From Roseiarcus sp963832305 (lineage in GTDB: Bacteria; Pseudomonadota; Alphaproteobacteria; Rhizobiales; Beijerinckiaceae), in assembly GCA_963832305.1 (NCBI GenBank), contig CAWHTU010000009.1:1-64000 (forward strand): a stretch of 64,000 nt of DNA, given 5' to 3'. How positions within the stretch are numbered: the stretch's first letter is position 1; each line of letters begins with the position of its first letter. The position numbers and the translations under genes were made by a program. The notes below the pieces were generated by a model. It saw nothing but the letters and a program-made list of their open reading frames with translations, searched no databases and was not told the origin of the DNA. Below are positions 7,944 to 17,058 of this stretch, in pieces.

Positions 7944-9728
7944 TCAACGCGACGGTTCAGCCACAGGCTCTGCGCCGTCGCCAATCGCGCGGATCGTCGG
8001 TGCGACCCATGGCCCCTCGATGTCGAGCGTCAAATGGGCGGCGTTTTGCGATTCCGCGCCGGAGGCGTCCGTCTGGACCGCGTTCACGCGCAAAGCCCAT
8101 TCTTGGGCGACGAGATCGATCACCCCTTCTAATCCGGCGCTCACGCCGCGGCTCTCCATCGCACCCCGCGTGACTTGGGCGCGGCCGTTCCCGAGGTTCA
8201 GGGATACGGCGAGCTTGTCGAACGCCGTTCCGCCGAGGCGCATGTCGCGCGCAACGTCGATTGGCCGGCGCTGGCTGCGGCGCAGCGCCTCCTCCAGGTT
8301 GACGCCAACGATGCCGCCGTCCGCTGCCTGCAGCGCCGCTGTTCCGGTCAGGGCGGCGACGGCGGCGGCGGGCGAAACGCCGAAGGTCTCGACGGAAAAT
8401 CGCGCCGCGCCGCGTCCGGTCGCCATGGACCGTCCGAAATCGGAGAGCGCCGCGCCGAGGTCCGCGTCGGTCAACTCGCCGCGGGCGCTGAGCTTGAGGT
8501 CATCGTCGACGCAAGCGAGAGCGGCTTGGCCGTTGACGCGGCCGCCATAGGCCGCCGCGTCGATCAGATTCAGGCTGAGCTTGCCGTCCGTGACCATGAG
8601 GGACGCGGCCGCGTCGGCGAGATTTCGGCCATAGACGTCGACGTGGCTGGCCGACAGGCGTAAGTCGAGGTCGAAGGACTTCGGTGGAGCGAGCGCGAAC
8701 CGCTTCGCGCTCCACACGCCGCGTGAGTCTAACAGACGTGGCGGCGGCCCCAGCAGCGGCTCGAGCGCCAGCGTTTCAGCGGCGAGCGTGCCCGAGACGG
8801 TCGGGCGCCCTCCGGGGTCGGCGATCTCGATCGCCCCCTCGAACGTTTGCTCGGCGCTTGTCATCGTCGCATCGCCGAGCGTGAGCGCGTCCGGCGCCGC
8901 CTTGAGCTTGCCGGACACGGCGATGTCATCGGCGGCAAGGAACAGCGGCGGGCGCGATTCGAGGAAGCCCGCCAACCGGGTGATCGAGGGAACAGAGGCG
9001 GTCATGTCGCCTTCGCCGCTCGGCTTGTCTCCGAGCGCGATCGCGCCGTCGAAGGCAAATTTCGCCAGCGACGAATCGAGCGCGAATTGGAATCGGCTCA
9101 AGGCGCCCTTCGCCGCCGCCTCCGGATCGCTCAGCGCTCCCGCGATCGTGATCGGCGCGTTTCGCCACTCCGCCGACAGGTTGAAACGCAGCTGATTGCC
9201 GACCGTAAGCCCATCGAGGCGACCCTGGACGTTGGCGATCAGCGTGTCCAGGCCGCGCCTCGCGCCAACGATGCGCAGGAGGCCATTCGAAAGGCTCAGG
9301 CTCGTCAATGGCGCGAGCGCTCCGGCAACGCTCGCCGGCGCAGCCGACCCGGCCGCCGCCGCGGCGAAAGGCGGACGGTCGATGTCCAGCGTCACGGTCG
9401 GGCTGACGAGAATGGCGCGCGTGGGGATGAAGCGCCCGCGAGCAAGCTCGACCAGGGACAGGTCGAGCCGCGCGGTCGGCGCCGTAAGAAGGTTGACGCC
9501 GCCTGCGTCGTCTAGGCGCGCATCGATGATCCAAACGCCAGGCCAGGGCAGAACGGAAAACGCCGCCGCCTGCGGGGCTCTCCAATGCAGCCGCGGCGAA
9601 GCGCCGAAGGCGGCGTTCAGGCTGTCGCCGACCCGCGCGGCTGACAATGGCCAGCGCGCAAACCCACCCGCGACGGCCAGCGCGAGAATCAGCACGCCGG
9701 CGCAGCCCCACGCCAAGGCTCGGCGCAT
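7944..9728 (-). CDS. AsmA-family protein
   Basis: The product has 594 residues from the ATG at 9728, which opens a hydrophobic anchor (MRRALAWGCAGVLILALAVA) of the AsmA family. An open extension upstream to 9929 lacks family features. The middle carries the repetitive beta-rich pattern of AsmA proteins, and the C-terminal third contains DGKLSLNLIDAAAYGGRVNG and AADGGIVGVNLEEALRR, typical of the AsmA C-terminal domain. AsmA-like proteins are inner-membrane anchored, extend into the periplasm and are implicated in phospholipid transport and outer-membrane assembly. The gene appears monocistronic. The exact substrate is unknown. Confidence 0.85.
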   Translation of the reverse strand: MRRALAWGCAGVLILALAVAGGFARWPLSAARVGDSLNAAFGASPRLHWRAPQAAAFSVLPWPGVWIIDARLDDAGGVNLLTAPTARLDLSLVELARGRFIPTRAILVSPTVTLDIDRPPFAAAAAGSAAPASVAGALAPLTSLSLSNGLLRIVGARRGLDTLIANVQGRLDGLTVGNQLRFNLSAEWRNAPITIAGALSDPEAAAKGALSRFQFALDSSLAKFAFDGAIALGDKPSGEGDMTASVPSITRLAGFLESRPPLFLAADDIAVSGKLKAAPDALTLGDATMTSAEQTFEGAIEIADPGGRPTVSGTLAAETLALEPLLGPPPRLLDSRGVWSAKRFALAPPKSFDLDLRLSASHVDVYGRNLADAAASLMVTDGKLSLNLIDAAAYGGRVNGQAALACVDDDLKLSARGELTDADLGAALSDFGRSMATGRGAARFSVETFGVSPAAAVAALTGTAALQAADGGIVGVNLEEALRRSQRRPIDVARDMRLGGTAFDKLAVSLNLGNGRAQVTRGAMESRGVSAGLEGVIDLVAQEWALRVNAVQTDASGAESQNAAHLTLDIEGPWVAPTIRAIGDGAEPVAEPSR

Positions 9729-10174
9729 GCTTTGAACGCCTCCTTCCAGGCCGCCGCGAGCGACCGGGCGCGCCGACGGCGACTCATGCCACGAATCGAA
9801 ATTCAAGCCGAAAATGCCAGGGAATTTCAAGGACGACAACTCGCGCCGCTGCAATGGACCCGAGCGGGAGCGGACGGTGGACGATCGAGCGCCATTGGCG
9901 GGCCAAACCTCCGACGGCGGCAATTCCACGTTCCCCTACGCCGGATCGGGGCAAGTGGCAATTCCGGCGCAGCGTCACGATTGCGACATCGAGTCGGGCG
10001 CGGACGAGCTTCGCTCTGCGGCCAAAAAGCGGCGGCGGGGTGGCGGACGACCTCCGATCGATCCCGAGGGCGCCATTAATTCGCTGTTAACCCGTTTCAC
10101 TCAACGTCATCGGAGGGCGCGCGCGTAACGGCGCTGCCCGGGCGTGCAAGCGAACGCGGAGTTGAAGAGCCCTC
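9729..10174. other. Intergenic stretch with one doubtful small frame
   Basis: This stretch probably holds the promoter of the AsmA gene. On the + strand a 104-codon frame (9814-10128) is open with moderate GC in third positions and a basic C-terminus, but it has no ribosome site and no recognised family, so I do not call it a gene. Nothing else is supported. Confidence 0.35.
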
Positions 10175-10396
10175 ATGCGCAACGATTTTCACGTTATCCC
10201 CGACGCGGACGACGAGCGAAGGGCCGGCAGCGTTCTTGCCCGCATATATCACGACATCGGTCTTGCCGCGGTCGCTGAGGCGTTGAGGCTGCCGTCGGCC
10301 ATTTTCGAGCCGGAGATGGTCGAGTTGCTCGAGCGCGGCGAGTCCTATCTGCTTCGCCCACGACGTGAGCTTGCGCAAGTTGGGACGGGCGCGTAA
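10175..10396 (+). CDS. Small hypothetical protein
   Basis: This is a 73-codon frame starting ATG after a GGAG-containing leader at about 10158. The product is acidic at the N-terminus (DADDERRAGSVLARIYHD) and predicted mostly helical, with no signal peptide or metal motif. I do not recognise a family. It precedes the metallophosphoesterase gene by 41 bases on the same strand and could be co-transcribed with it. It may be spurious, since the opposite strand is also open across it. Confidence 0.4.
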   Translation: MRNDFHVIPDADDERRAGSVLARIYHDIGLAAVAEALRLPSAIFEPEMVELLERGESYLLRPRRELAQVGTGA

Positions 10397-10437
10397 GACG
10401 GCTGCGGGCGAACGAGCGCCCGGCGCGAGCATGATCG

Positions 10438-11358
10438 ATGGCACTCTTGACCAGGCGCCGGTTTCTCGCCGGCGCCGGCGTCGCAGCCGCCACGACGCTG
10501 TCGCTATCCGGTTACGCGACAGCTTATGAGACGGGCTCGGCGCTTTCGCTCGCCGAATACTCGCCGCGGCTCCCCAACTGGCCCCAAGACCTCGAGCTCA
10601 AGATCGCGGTCGTCGCCGACATTCACGCCTGCTATCCCTGGATGTCGGAAGAGCGCGTCGGCGACATCGTCGATCTCGCCAACGCCCAGAAGCCGGATCT
10701 CACCGTGCTGCTCGGCGACTATGTCTGCACGCATCCGTTCGTTTCGGGCTATGTGCCGCCCGGCGCCTGGGCCGAGCAACTGGCGCGTCTTGAAGCGCCG
10801 CTCGGCGTCTACGCGATTCTAGGCAACCACGACTGGTGGTCGGCGGCCATTCCGACCGACCCCCCGGACGGCTCGCGCAGCGTCCGCCGGGCGCTGGCGG
10901 CGGGCGGCGTTCCCTTGCTCGAAAATCAATCGGTGCGATTGACCCAGCATGGCCGGCCGTTCTGGCTGATCGGGCTCGGCGACTTGCTGGCGCAATCGCA
11001 GCACGGCCGGCGCGGCCATGGCGCCGACGATTTTCCTGCGGCGATGCGCCAGATCAGCGACGACGCGCCGGCGATCCTGCTGGTTCACGAGCCTTATTTC
11101 TTTCCGTGGGTTCCCAACCGCATCGCCTTGACGCTCTCGGGCCATATGCATGGGGGGCAGGTCAATCTTCCGATCATCGGCTCCCCGGTGAGCCTTCTCA
11201 AGGCGCGCTCGGCGAGATACATCTACGGCGAATACGCGCTGGGCCAGCGTCGGATGATCGTTTCGGGAGGGCTCGGAACGTCATACGCGCCAGTGCGCAT
11301 CCTCCGGCCGCCGGAAGTCGTGATGGTGAATCTCGGGGGCGCGGGGGCGCCGGCCTGA
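10438..11358 (+). CDS. Tat-exported metallophosphoesterase (YaeI-like)
   Basis: The protein has 306 residues. The N-terminus TRRRFLAGAGVAAATTLSL is a twin-arginine signal, so the enzyme is exported folded. Calcineurin-type metal ligands are in order: DIH (residues 61-63), GD (93-94), GNHD (129-132), VHEP and GHMHGGQ. The closest described members are YaeI/YkuE-type phosphodiesterases, some of which act on lipid head groups or UDP-2,3-diacylglucosamine-like substrates; the substrate here is not readable. The ATG at 10438 gives the complete Tat signal. It converges with the LysE-type exporter gene. Confidence 0.88.
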   Translation: MALLTRRRFLAGAGVAAATTLSLSGYATAYETGSALSLAEYSPRLPNWPQDLELKIAVVADIHACYPWMSEERVGDIVDLANAQKPDLTVLLGDYVCTHPFVSGYVPPGAWAEQLARLEAPLGVYAILGNHDWWSAAIPTDPPDGSRSVRRALAAGGVPLLENQSVRLTQHGRPFWLIGLGDLLAQSQHGRRGHGADDFPAAMRQISDDAPAILLVHEPYFFPWVPNRIALTLSGHMHGGQVNLPIIGSPVSLLKARSARYIYGEYALGQRRMIVSGGLGTSYAPVRILRPPEVVMVNLGGAGAPA

Positions 11359-11374
11359 GCGGCGCCCGGTCCGC

Positions 11375-11986
11375 CTACTCGAAGATGACCGGCGCGATCG
11401 AGGCGACGAGAAGCGCCGCCATGGTCCAGTTGAATGGGCGGGCGACGCGTGGATCCATGAGCAGGCGGCTCAGCGAGGCTCCGAACACCGTCCAGGCGAG
11501 ACAGCAGGGAATCGCGATCAGGGCGCAAAGCGCAGCGATCAGGAGGACGCCGCCGGCGTAGCTGTCGACAACGCCGGCATAGGCGGCGAGCGCGCCCAGC
11601 GCCATCGCCCAGGCCTTCGGATTGACCCATTGAAAGCCCGCGGCGGCGAAAAAGCCGATCGGCCGCCCGCCCGGCTCAGCCTTGCCGATCGGCTTGGCGA
11701 GCGCGATTTTGAGCGCCAGCCAGACCATATAGAGCGATCCCGCAATTCGCATGACCGGCAGGATCTGCGGAATGCGCTCGAAGAGGACCCCGAGCCCAAA
11801 CCCGACAATGGCGATCATCAGCGCGAAGCCGAGCACGACGCCGACGAGATGGGGCAGGGTGCGGCCAAATCCATATTTCACCCCTGAAGTCATCAACATC
11901 AGGTTGTTCGGCCCGGGCGTGATCGAGGCGACGAAGGCGAACGCAGTCAGCGCCCAAAGAATCTCGGAATGGATGGCCGGCCGCAA
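11375..11986 (-). CDS. LysE/RhtB-family amino-acid or small-molecule exporter
   Basis: The protein has 203 residues with six hydrophobic segments. The N-terminus FVASITPGPNNLMLMTSG matches the conserved TPGPN motif of LysE/RhtB exporters, and GFQWVNPKAWAMALGALAAY matches the conserved mid-protein NPK segment. It probably exports an amino acid or analogue across the inner membrane. It lies 27 bases downstream of a TetR-type regulator on the same strand and may be co-transcribed with it; a ligand link is inference. Confidence 0.85.
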   Translation of the reverse strand: MRPAIHSEILWALTAFAFVASITPGPNNLMLMTSGVKYGFGRTLPHLVGVVLGFALMIAIVGFGLGVLFERIPQILPVMRIAGSLYMVWLALKIALAKPIGKAEPGGRPIGFFAAAGFQWVNPKAWAMALGALAAYAGVVDSYAGGVLLIAALCALIAIPCCLAWTVFGASLSRLLMDPRVARPFNWTMAALLVASIAPVIFE

Positions 11987-12013
11987 AGCTTCGCCCGTGT
12001 TTCGTTAACGCGC

Positions 12014-12739
12014 TCAGAGGGCGTCTGCGTCCTCGCCGCCGCCGTCGTTCTTGCGCGACGACGGGCGGGCGCCGCCTTGCCGCCCCCCGCGGCCGGCATT
12101 GAAGGCCGCCTGCGCGAGTGCGGCGAACGGGCTCGCCAGCGCGCTTATACGATCGACGCCAGCGGCGGCCCGCTCGCCTCGGGTCAGGACGCGGTCCAGT
12201 TCCGCCATGGTCTTGGACAGGGCGGGTTCTTCATCGTCGAGCCAAACCTGGATCATCCGCGCCCAGGCGAGCGCCAGTCCCTGGAGCTTGATCGCCCCGG
12301 CCGCGCCGTGCGCCTCGATGCCCGCCGCCTCGAGCATGAAGCGCATCGAGGACATCACCACCTGATTCATCGCCAACGCCGCGGCGGGTTCGCGCCTGAG
12401 CCATGCGACCGCCTCGCGCACGCCCTCGCGGTAGGGCGCCATTGCTTCGAGGCGGCGCATCAGAATGTCGAACAGCCGCTCGCGCGGGCTCTCGTCGGCG
12501 CGTTCCTCACCGTGCTCGCTCAGCACCGCGCGATCGATGCGGCGCGAGAACCCGGCGAGCACGGCCCCCTTCGAGGGGAACGCGTCGCGAAAATCGGCGA
12601 GCGACACGCCCGCCGTCTTGCAGATGTCGCGCACCGAGATGTCCTCGAAGCGCCGCTCCGCCGCAAGCTCCATCAGCGCGTCGACGATCTTGCCGCGTGC
12701 GTCGGTGGGCTTGGCTTCGCTCTTCGGCTTGCTCGCCAT
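12014..12739 (-). CDS. TetR-family regulator with COQ9-like C-terminal region
   Basis: The product has 241 residues from the ATG at 12739; an open extension upstream is not family-like. Residues about 12-58 form a TetR helix-turn-helix (IVDALMELAAERRFEDISV, then DICKTAGVSLADFRDAFPSK). The rest resembles COQ9-type proteins, with RRLEAMAPYREGVREAV, a MLEAAGIEAHG segment and WLDDEEPALSKTMAELDRVL. The C-terminus is a Gly/Arg/Asp-rich disordered tail. COQ9 proteins bind lipids and assist ubiquinone synthesis, so this could be a lipid-responsive regulator rather than a drug-type TetR. It is divergent from the SDR gene (153 bases between starts) and upstream of the LysE exporter. Confidence 0.7.
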   Translation of the reverse strand: MASKPKSEAKPTDARGKIVDALMELAAERRFEDISVRDICKTAGVSLADFRDAFPSKGAVLAGFSRRIDRAVLSEHGEERADESPRERLFDILMRRLEAMAPYREGVREAVAWLRREPAAALAMNQVVMSSMRFMLEAAGIEAHGAAGAIKLQGLALAWARMIQVWLDDEEPALSKTMAELDRVLTRGERAAAGVDRISALASPFAALAQAAFNAGRGGRQGGARPSSRKNDGGGEDADAL

Positions 12740-12891
12740 GCGGCGTCTCCCCCGTGAAACGGTCTGGTCTAATGTAGGCGCTCGCCTGCGCCCCGCCAAG
12801 CAGGGAAAATTGGGGGCCGCGACGGCGGCTCTTGACGGACGGCCCGGCGACAAGACATTGACCCCGTGTCTCCCCGGAATGGCGTACCGAC

Positions 12892-13740
12892 ATGAAGCTC
12901 GCAGGCGAAGTCGCTGTTGTTACCGGGGCCGGCCGCGGGATTGGCCGGGCGATCGCGGAGGCGCATGCCAGGGAAGGCGCCAAGGTCGCGCTGCTCGCGC
13001 GAACCGCGAAGGAGATCGACGCCGTCGCCAAGGCGATCGCTGCGGAAGGGGGCGTCGCAAGCGCTTTTGCGGTCGATGTCGTCGACCTCGATTCGGTCAC
13101 GAAGGCGATCGCGGCGATCGAACAGGATCTCGGTCCAGTCAGCTTGCTCATCAATAACGCCGGCGCCTTCGCTGCGATCGGGCCGGTCTGGAAGGTCGAG
13201 CCGGACGCCTGGTGGCGCGACATCGAAGTCAATGTCCGCGGGACCTTCAACTGCTGTCGCGCGGCGATACCGGCGATGATGACGCGGCGTCGTGGCCGCA
13301 TCATCAATATGACCGGCGGCGGGACCGCAGCTTCGTTCCCGAACGGCTCCGGCTATGCGGCCAGCAAGGCTGGCCTTCTCCGGTTCACGGAATGCGTCTC
13401 CGATACGCTTGCCGGCAGCGGCGTCCTGGTCTTTGCGATGGACCCTGGCCTGGTGCGGACCGCAATGACCGAGCATCAGCTCATGAGCGACGCCGGCAAG
13501 AGCTATCTCCCCAATATCCCGCGCCTCTTTGAAGCCGGGGTCAACGTGCCGCCGACGCTTGCGGCGCGGCTGAGCATCGAGATCGGCTCAGGCCGGTTCG
13601 ACAAGCTTGCGGGGCGCATGCTGATGGCCGCCCGCGGCGACCTCGACCTCGACGAGACGGCGATCGCCGAGATCGTGGCGGCGGATCTCAGGAGCCTCAG
13701 AGTGAACGGGATGCCGCAGGAGCGGCGACGCCGGGGATAG
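12892..13740 (+). CDS. Short-chain dehydrogenase/reductase
   Basis: The protein has 282 residues. It is a classical SDR with the cofactor loop TGAGRGIG (residues 11-18), NNAG (88-91), and the catalytic YAASK (Tyr155, Lys159). The usual catalytic Ser is probably replaced by Thr141 in NMTGGG, which is seen in some active members. Arg at position 37 (ALLARTAKE) suggests NADP preference. The substrate is unknown. It is divergent from the TetR/COQ9-like regulator and converges with proC. Confidence 0.88.
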   Translation: MKLAGEVAVVTGAGRGIGRAIAEAHAREGAKVALLARTAKEIDAVAKAIAAEGGVASAFAVDVVDLDSVTKAIAAIEQDLGPVSLLINNAGAFAAIGPVWKVEPDAWWRDIEVNVRGTFNCCRAAIPAMMTRRRGRIINMTGGGTAASFPNGSGYAASKAGLLRFTECVSDTLAGSGVLVFAMDPGLVRTAMTEHQLMSDAGKSYLPNIPRLFEAGVNVPPTLAARLSIEIGSGRFDKLAGRMLMAARGDLDLDETAIAEIVAADLRSLRVNGMPQERRRRG

Positions 13741-13767
13741 CGGGCAGCGACAAGGACGGCCGCCGCG

Positions 13768-14589
13768 CTATCCCGCCAGCTCCGCCGCCCGGGCGCGGGC
13801 CGCGGCCGTCGCCTGAATCATGAGATCCTCGAGCCCGCCTGGGCTCTGGAGCACCGCCAGCGCCGCGGCGGTCGTGCCGCCCGGCGAAGTGACGTTGCGG
13901 CGAAGCGTCGCCGGCGAGGTTGCGCTGTCGCGGCGCATCAGCTCCGCCGCGCCCTCGACCGTGCCGCGCGCCAGGCCCATCGAAAGCTCCGGCTTGAGGC
14001 CCAGCCGCTCGGCCGCGGCGGCGAGCGCCTCCGTGAGGGCGAACACATAGGCCGGGCCGGAGCCCGAGATCGCCGTCACCGCGTCGATCCCGCTCTCGTC
14101 GTCAAGCCAGTAGAACGCCCCGATAGCCGCGAGTAGGCGCTCGCACCAGCCGCGCTGCTCCTGAGTGACATGCGCATTGGCGAAGGCCGCGGTGACGCCC
14201 CTGCCGATCGCCGCCGGTAGGTTGGGCATCGCCCGCACCACAGCTCGCGCCTGCGGCAGCCGCGCCATGAGGTTGGCGATGGTCTTGCCGGCGAGGATCG
14301 AGAGCACGAGCGTACGCCCGGAGGCGATGGCGGCGATTGTCGGCGCGACCTGATCGAGGCTCTGCGGCTTGGTCGCGAGCACGAGCATTTCGGGCGGGGC
14401 TGCGATCTGAGGATTGAGCGCGACGCCGCTGGTCGCCGCGAGCGAGGCGATCTCGGGGCACGGGTTGGGCTCCAGAATGGTCAGCGACAACGGGTCCAGG
14501 CCGGCGTCGAGCCAGCCTTGCGCCATCGCGCCGCCCATCTTGCCGGCCCCGACCAGGACGAGGCGCGCCGGCCATTGGGTCATCTTCAA
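13768..14589 (-). CDS. proC: Pyrroline-5-carboxylate reductase
   Basis: The protein has 273 residues, usual length for ProC. It shows the N-terminal Rossmann loop LVGAGKMGGAMAQGW, the middle segment RAMPNLPAAIGRGVTA and the C-terminal signature SPGGTTAAALAVLQSPG, which holds the substrate-binding residues. It reduces 1-pyrroline-5-carboxylate to L-proline with NAD(P)H, the last step of proline synthesis, in the cytoplasm. It stands alone; no other proline gene is adjacent. The ATG at 14589 gives the full Rossmann strand. Confidence 0.93.
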   Translation of the reverse strand: MKMTQWPARLVLVGAGKMGGAMAQGWLDAGLDPLSLTILEPNPCPEIASLAATSGVALNPQIAAPPEMLVLATKPQSLDQVAPTIAAIASGRTLVLSILAGKTIANLMARLPQARAVVRAMPNLPAAIGRGVTAAFANAHVTQEQRGWCERLLAAIGAFYWLDDESGIDAVTAISGSGPAYVFALTEALAAAAERLGLKPELSMGLARGTVEGAAELMRRDSATSPATLRRNVTSPGGTTAAALAVLQSPGGLEDLMIQATAAARARAAELAG

Positions 14590-14896
14590 CTCCCGCCAAT
14601 TGCCCTGCGAGGCGCCGGAACGATCTCGGCTTCGCCCGCGTTTTTGCCTTGGTTTTTAGCGTTCCGCAAACGAGTTCAGCGTAAACGGCTGAGGCGGCGA
14701 TAGGGCCAAAAAAAGGCGTTGGACGGGGCGAATGTGTTCAGATAAAGAGATTCCCGCGTGGAGTGAGCCGGCTGCGGCGACCCGCGCTCGCGTTTATGTG
14801 AAGGCCCGCCGGGGCGTTTTCCGTCCGGTAACCTTCGCTAAACCGTTAAGTCTCATGGTAACAAAACGGTTAGTGGTCTGACGGCGAGGGGTGGGG
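14590..14896. other. Intergenic region between proC and the L,D-transpeptidase gene
   Basis: This is the divergent control region. An imperfect dyad, CTAAACCGTT at 14838-14847 against AACGGTTAG at 14865-14873, lies 24-59 bases before the transpeptidase ATG and could be an operator. No gene is supported. Confidence 0.4.
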
Positions 14897-15520
14897 ATGA
14901 AGACGAGCGCGTTTTTTGTCGGAATTGTGCTGGCGGCGGCGGCGGTTCTCAGCGGGTGCACGCCGGTCATCCAATCCGGGCTTCCCGATCCGCAGCTTAC
15001 CGCGCGCGACAAGCAGATGATGGCGCTTGCCGAGCCGGATGAATTCACCATTCCCACGCGGCGCAGCATCGTCCAGTACCAGACCGCCGAGAAACCAGGC
15101 ACGATCGTCGTCGATACGGGTCAGAACTATCTCTACTACGTTCTGCCGCACGGCCAGGCGGTCCAATACCGGATCGCAAGCGGCGCCGAATATATGGGGT
15201 GGACCGGCCGCGCCGAGGTCGGCGCGATGAAGGAATGGCCGACCTGGATGCCGACCGAGTCGATCATGGAGCGTTGGCCGCAGTTCCAGGTCTACAAGCA
15301 GCACGGGCCGCTCGAAGGCCGATGGGACAACCCCCTCGGCGCGCGCGCCCTCTACCTCTTTGTCGACAACAAGGACACGCTCATCCGCATCCACGGCACC
15401 AACGAGCCGTCGGAGATCGGCGGCCACGTGTCCTCGGGCTGCATCCGCATGCGCGACATGGACGCGATCGACCTCTACAGCAGGGTCCACATCGGCACGC
15501 CGGTGATGGTGATCGGGTAG
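14897..15520 (+). CDS. Lipoprotein L,D-transpeptidase (YkuD domain)
   Basis: The protein has 207 residues. The signal ends in a lipobox LSGC with Cys21, so it is a lipoprotein. The YkuD catalytic motif is complete: IHGTNEPSEIGGHVSSGCIR with His166 and catalytic Cys182. Enzymes of this type form 3-3 cross-links in peptidoglycan or attach outer-membrane proteins to it. The ATG at 14897 follows GGGGTGGGG; a GTG six bases earlier is less likely. It converges with the AMP nucleosidase gene with only four bases between stops. Confidence 0.88.
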   Translation: MKTSAFFVGIVLAAAAVLSGCTPVIQSGLPDPQLTARDKQMMALAEPDEFTIPTRRSIVQYQTAEKPGTIVVDTGQNYLYYVLPHGQAVQYRIASGAEYMGWTGRAEVGAMKEWPTWMPTESIMERWPQFQVYKQHGPLEGRWDNPLGARALYLFVDNKDTLIRIHGTNEPSEIGGHVSSGCIRMRDMDAIDLYSRVHIGTPVMVIG

Positions 15521-15524
15521 CGCC

Positions 15525-17006
15525 TCACCGAAACGGCGGCTCGTCGAAGCTCCTGAGCTTGCGCGAATGGAGCGTATCGTCCTGCGCCTGCAGCAGGCCT
15601 ATTGCCGCGATGCCGATTTGCAGATGCTCGGCGATCGCGCGTTCGTAGAAGGCGTTGGCGGCGCCCGGCAGCTTGATCTCGCCGTGCAGCGGCTTGTCGG
15701 AGACGCACAGGAGCGTGCCATAGGGCACCCGCATCCGGAAGCCCTGGGTCGCGATGGTCGCCGATTCCATGTCGACGGCGATGGCGCGCGAAATGTTGAT
15801 GAGCCGCCGCTCCTGCGACCAGCGCAATTCCCAATTGCGGTCGTCGTTGGTGACGACGGTGCCGGTGCGCAACCGGCGCTTGAGCGCTTCGCCCCGGTCG
15901 CCGGTGACCTTGGCCACCGCCTCCTGCAGCGCCACCTGGACTTCGGCCAGCGCTGGGATTGGCGTCATCAGCGGCACCGCGTCGTCCAGGATGTGGTCCT
16001 GGCGCAGGTAGGCGTGCGCGAGCACATAGTCGCCGATGACCTGCGACTGCCTCAAGCCGGCGCAATGGCCGACCATCAGCCAGCAATGGGGCCTCAAGAC
16101 CGCGATGTGGTCGGTGATGGTCTTGGCGTTCGATGGCCCGACGCCGATGTTGACGAGGCTGATTCCGCGCCCGTCGGCGCGCACGCAATGATAGGCGGGC
16201 ATCTGGAACCGGTGCCAGGCGACGGCGCCGACGCGCGCCTCCGCCTCCGCCGGCGAGACCGAAGAGTCGATGACGATGTTGCCCGGCAGAACGACTTTCT
16301 GCACGCCTGCTCCGGCGTGAAGCTGCTTCAGCCCCCACTGCACGAACTGGTCGACATAGCGGTGGTAGTTGGTGAGCAGCACCCAGGGCTGCATCGCCCG
16401 CCAGTCGGAGCCGGTGTAGTGGACGAGCCGCCGCAGCGAATAGTCGACCCTGGGCGCGTCGAACAGGGCGAGCGGCCGCTCGGGGCCGAAGTCGAACTCG
16501 CCGTCCGCGGTCTCATCGCCGATCGTCGCCAGCGAGGGCACGGGAAAGAAGCGCGCCAGCTCGGCGGCGTCGGCGCCGCCGCGCGTCAGTTCGTCGCCGC
16601 TTTCGATCACGTAGGGGTAGGGGATCTCCGGCGCGCCGACGCCGACCTCCATCGTGGCGCCGTATTCGCTGACGAGCGGCTCGAGCTGCTCGAGCAGATA
16701 GGCGCGAAACTCATGCGGCTGGGTGACCGTGGTCGCGTATGTGCCGGGGTCGCTGAACTTCGCGAATGCGCGCGGGCTCGATAGCGCCGGGCCATTGGGC
16801 GCATAGGTCAGACGCAGTTCGGGATAGCGGAACAGGGCGCGCGTCGCCGCCGAGGGCGGCTCGCCATCCTTGAGAAAGCGCTCGACCGCGCCGCGCAACG
16901 CCTGCGTCGCCTCGTCGTAGAGGCGGGCGAGACGGTCGACGGCCTCGTCGGGCCCCGTCACCCGCTCGAACGGGCCTCTGACGTTGTCGATCGACGGGAT
17001 AAGCAC
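15525..17006 (-). CDS. amn: AMP nucleosidase
   Basis: The product has 493 residues from a GTG at 17006 that is preceded by GAGGAG at a good distance. The longer open frame to 17177 would overlap the RidA gene and is basic and repetitive. The C-terminal nucleoside-phosphorylase-like domain contains VGHCAGLRQSQVIGDYVLAH and the purine/ribose site DMESATIATQGFRMRVPYG; the N-terminal part is the AMP nucleosidase-specific domain. The enzyme splits AMP to adenine and ribose 5-phosphate and regulates adenylate pools. It follows the RidA-family gene by 52 bases on the same strand, and the two are probably one operon. Confidence 0.9.
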   Translation of the reverse strand: MLIPSIDNVRGPFERVTGPDEAVDRLARLYDEATQALRGAVERFLKDGEPPSAATRALFRYPELRLTYAPNGPALSSPRAFAKFSDPGTYATTVTQPHEFRAYLLEQLEPLVSEYGATMEVGVGAPEIPYPYVIESGDELTRGGADAAELARFFPVPSLATIGDETADGEFDFGPERPLALFDAPRVDYSLRRLVHYTGSDWRAMQPWVLLTNYHRYVDQFVQWGLKQLHAGAGVQKVVLPGNIVIDSSVSPAEAEARVGAVAWHRFQMPAYHCVRADGRGISLVNIGVGPSNAKTITDHIAVLRPHCWLMVGHCAGLRQSQVIGDYVLAHAYLRQDHILDDAVPLMTPIPALAEVQVALQEAVAKVTGDRGEALKRRLRTGTVVTNDDRNWELRWSQERRLINISRAIAVDMESATIATQGFRMRVPYGTLLCVSDKPLHGEIKLPGAANAFYERAIAEHLQIGIAAIGLLQAQDDTLHSRKLRSFDEPPFR

Positions 17007-17058
17007 CGAAGCGGACTCCTCGGCAGGCAGATCAAGCCGGCGTCGCGGACCCGGCCCT

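Noticed and set aside
7944..9929. Longer start for the AsmA-family gene at 9929
   Set aside because: The extra 67 residues are not hydrophobic and precede the proper anchor at the ATG at 9728.
9814..10128. A 104-codon + strand frame upstream of the small hypothetical gene
   Set aside because: No ribosome site and no family resemblance; kept only as a note in the intergenic entry.
15567..16784. A 405-codon frame opposite amn
   Set aside because: Shadow frame; amn has complete family motifs.
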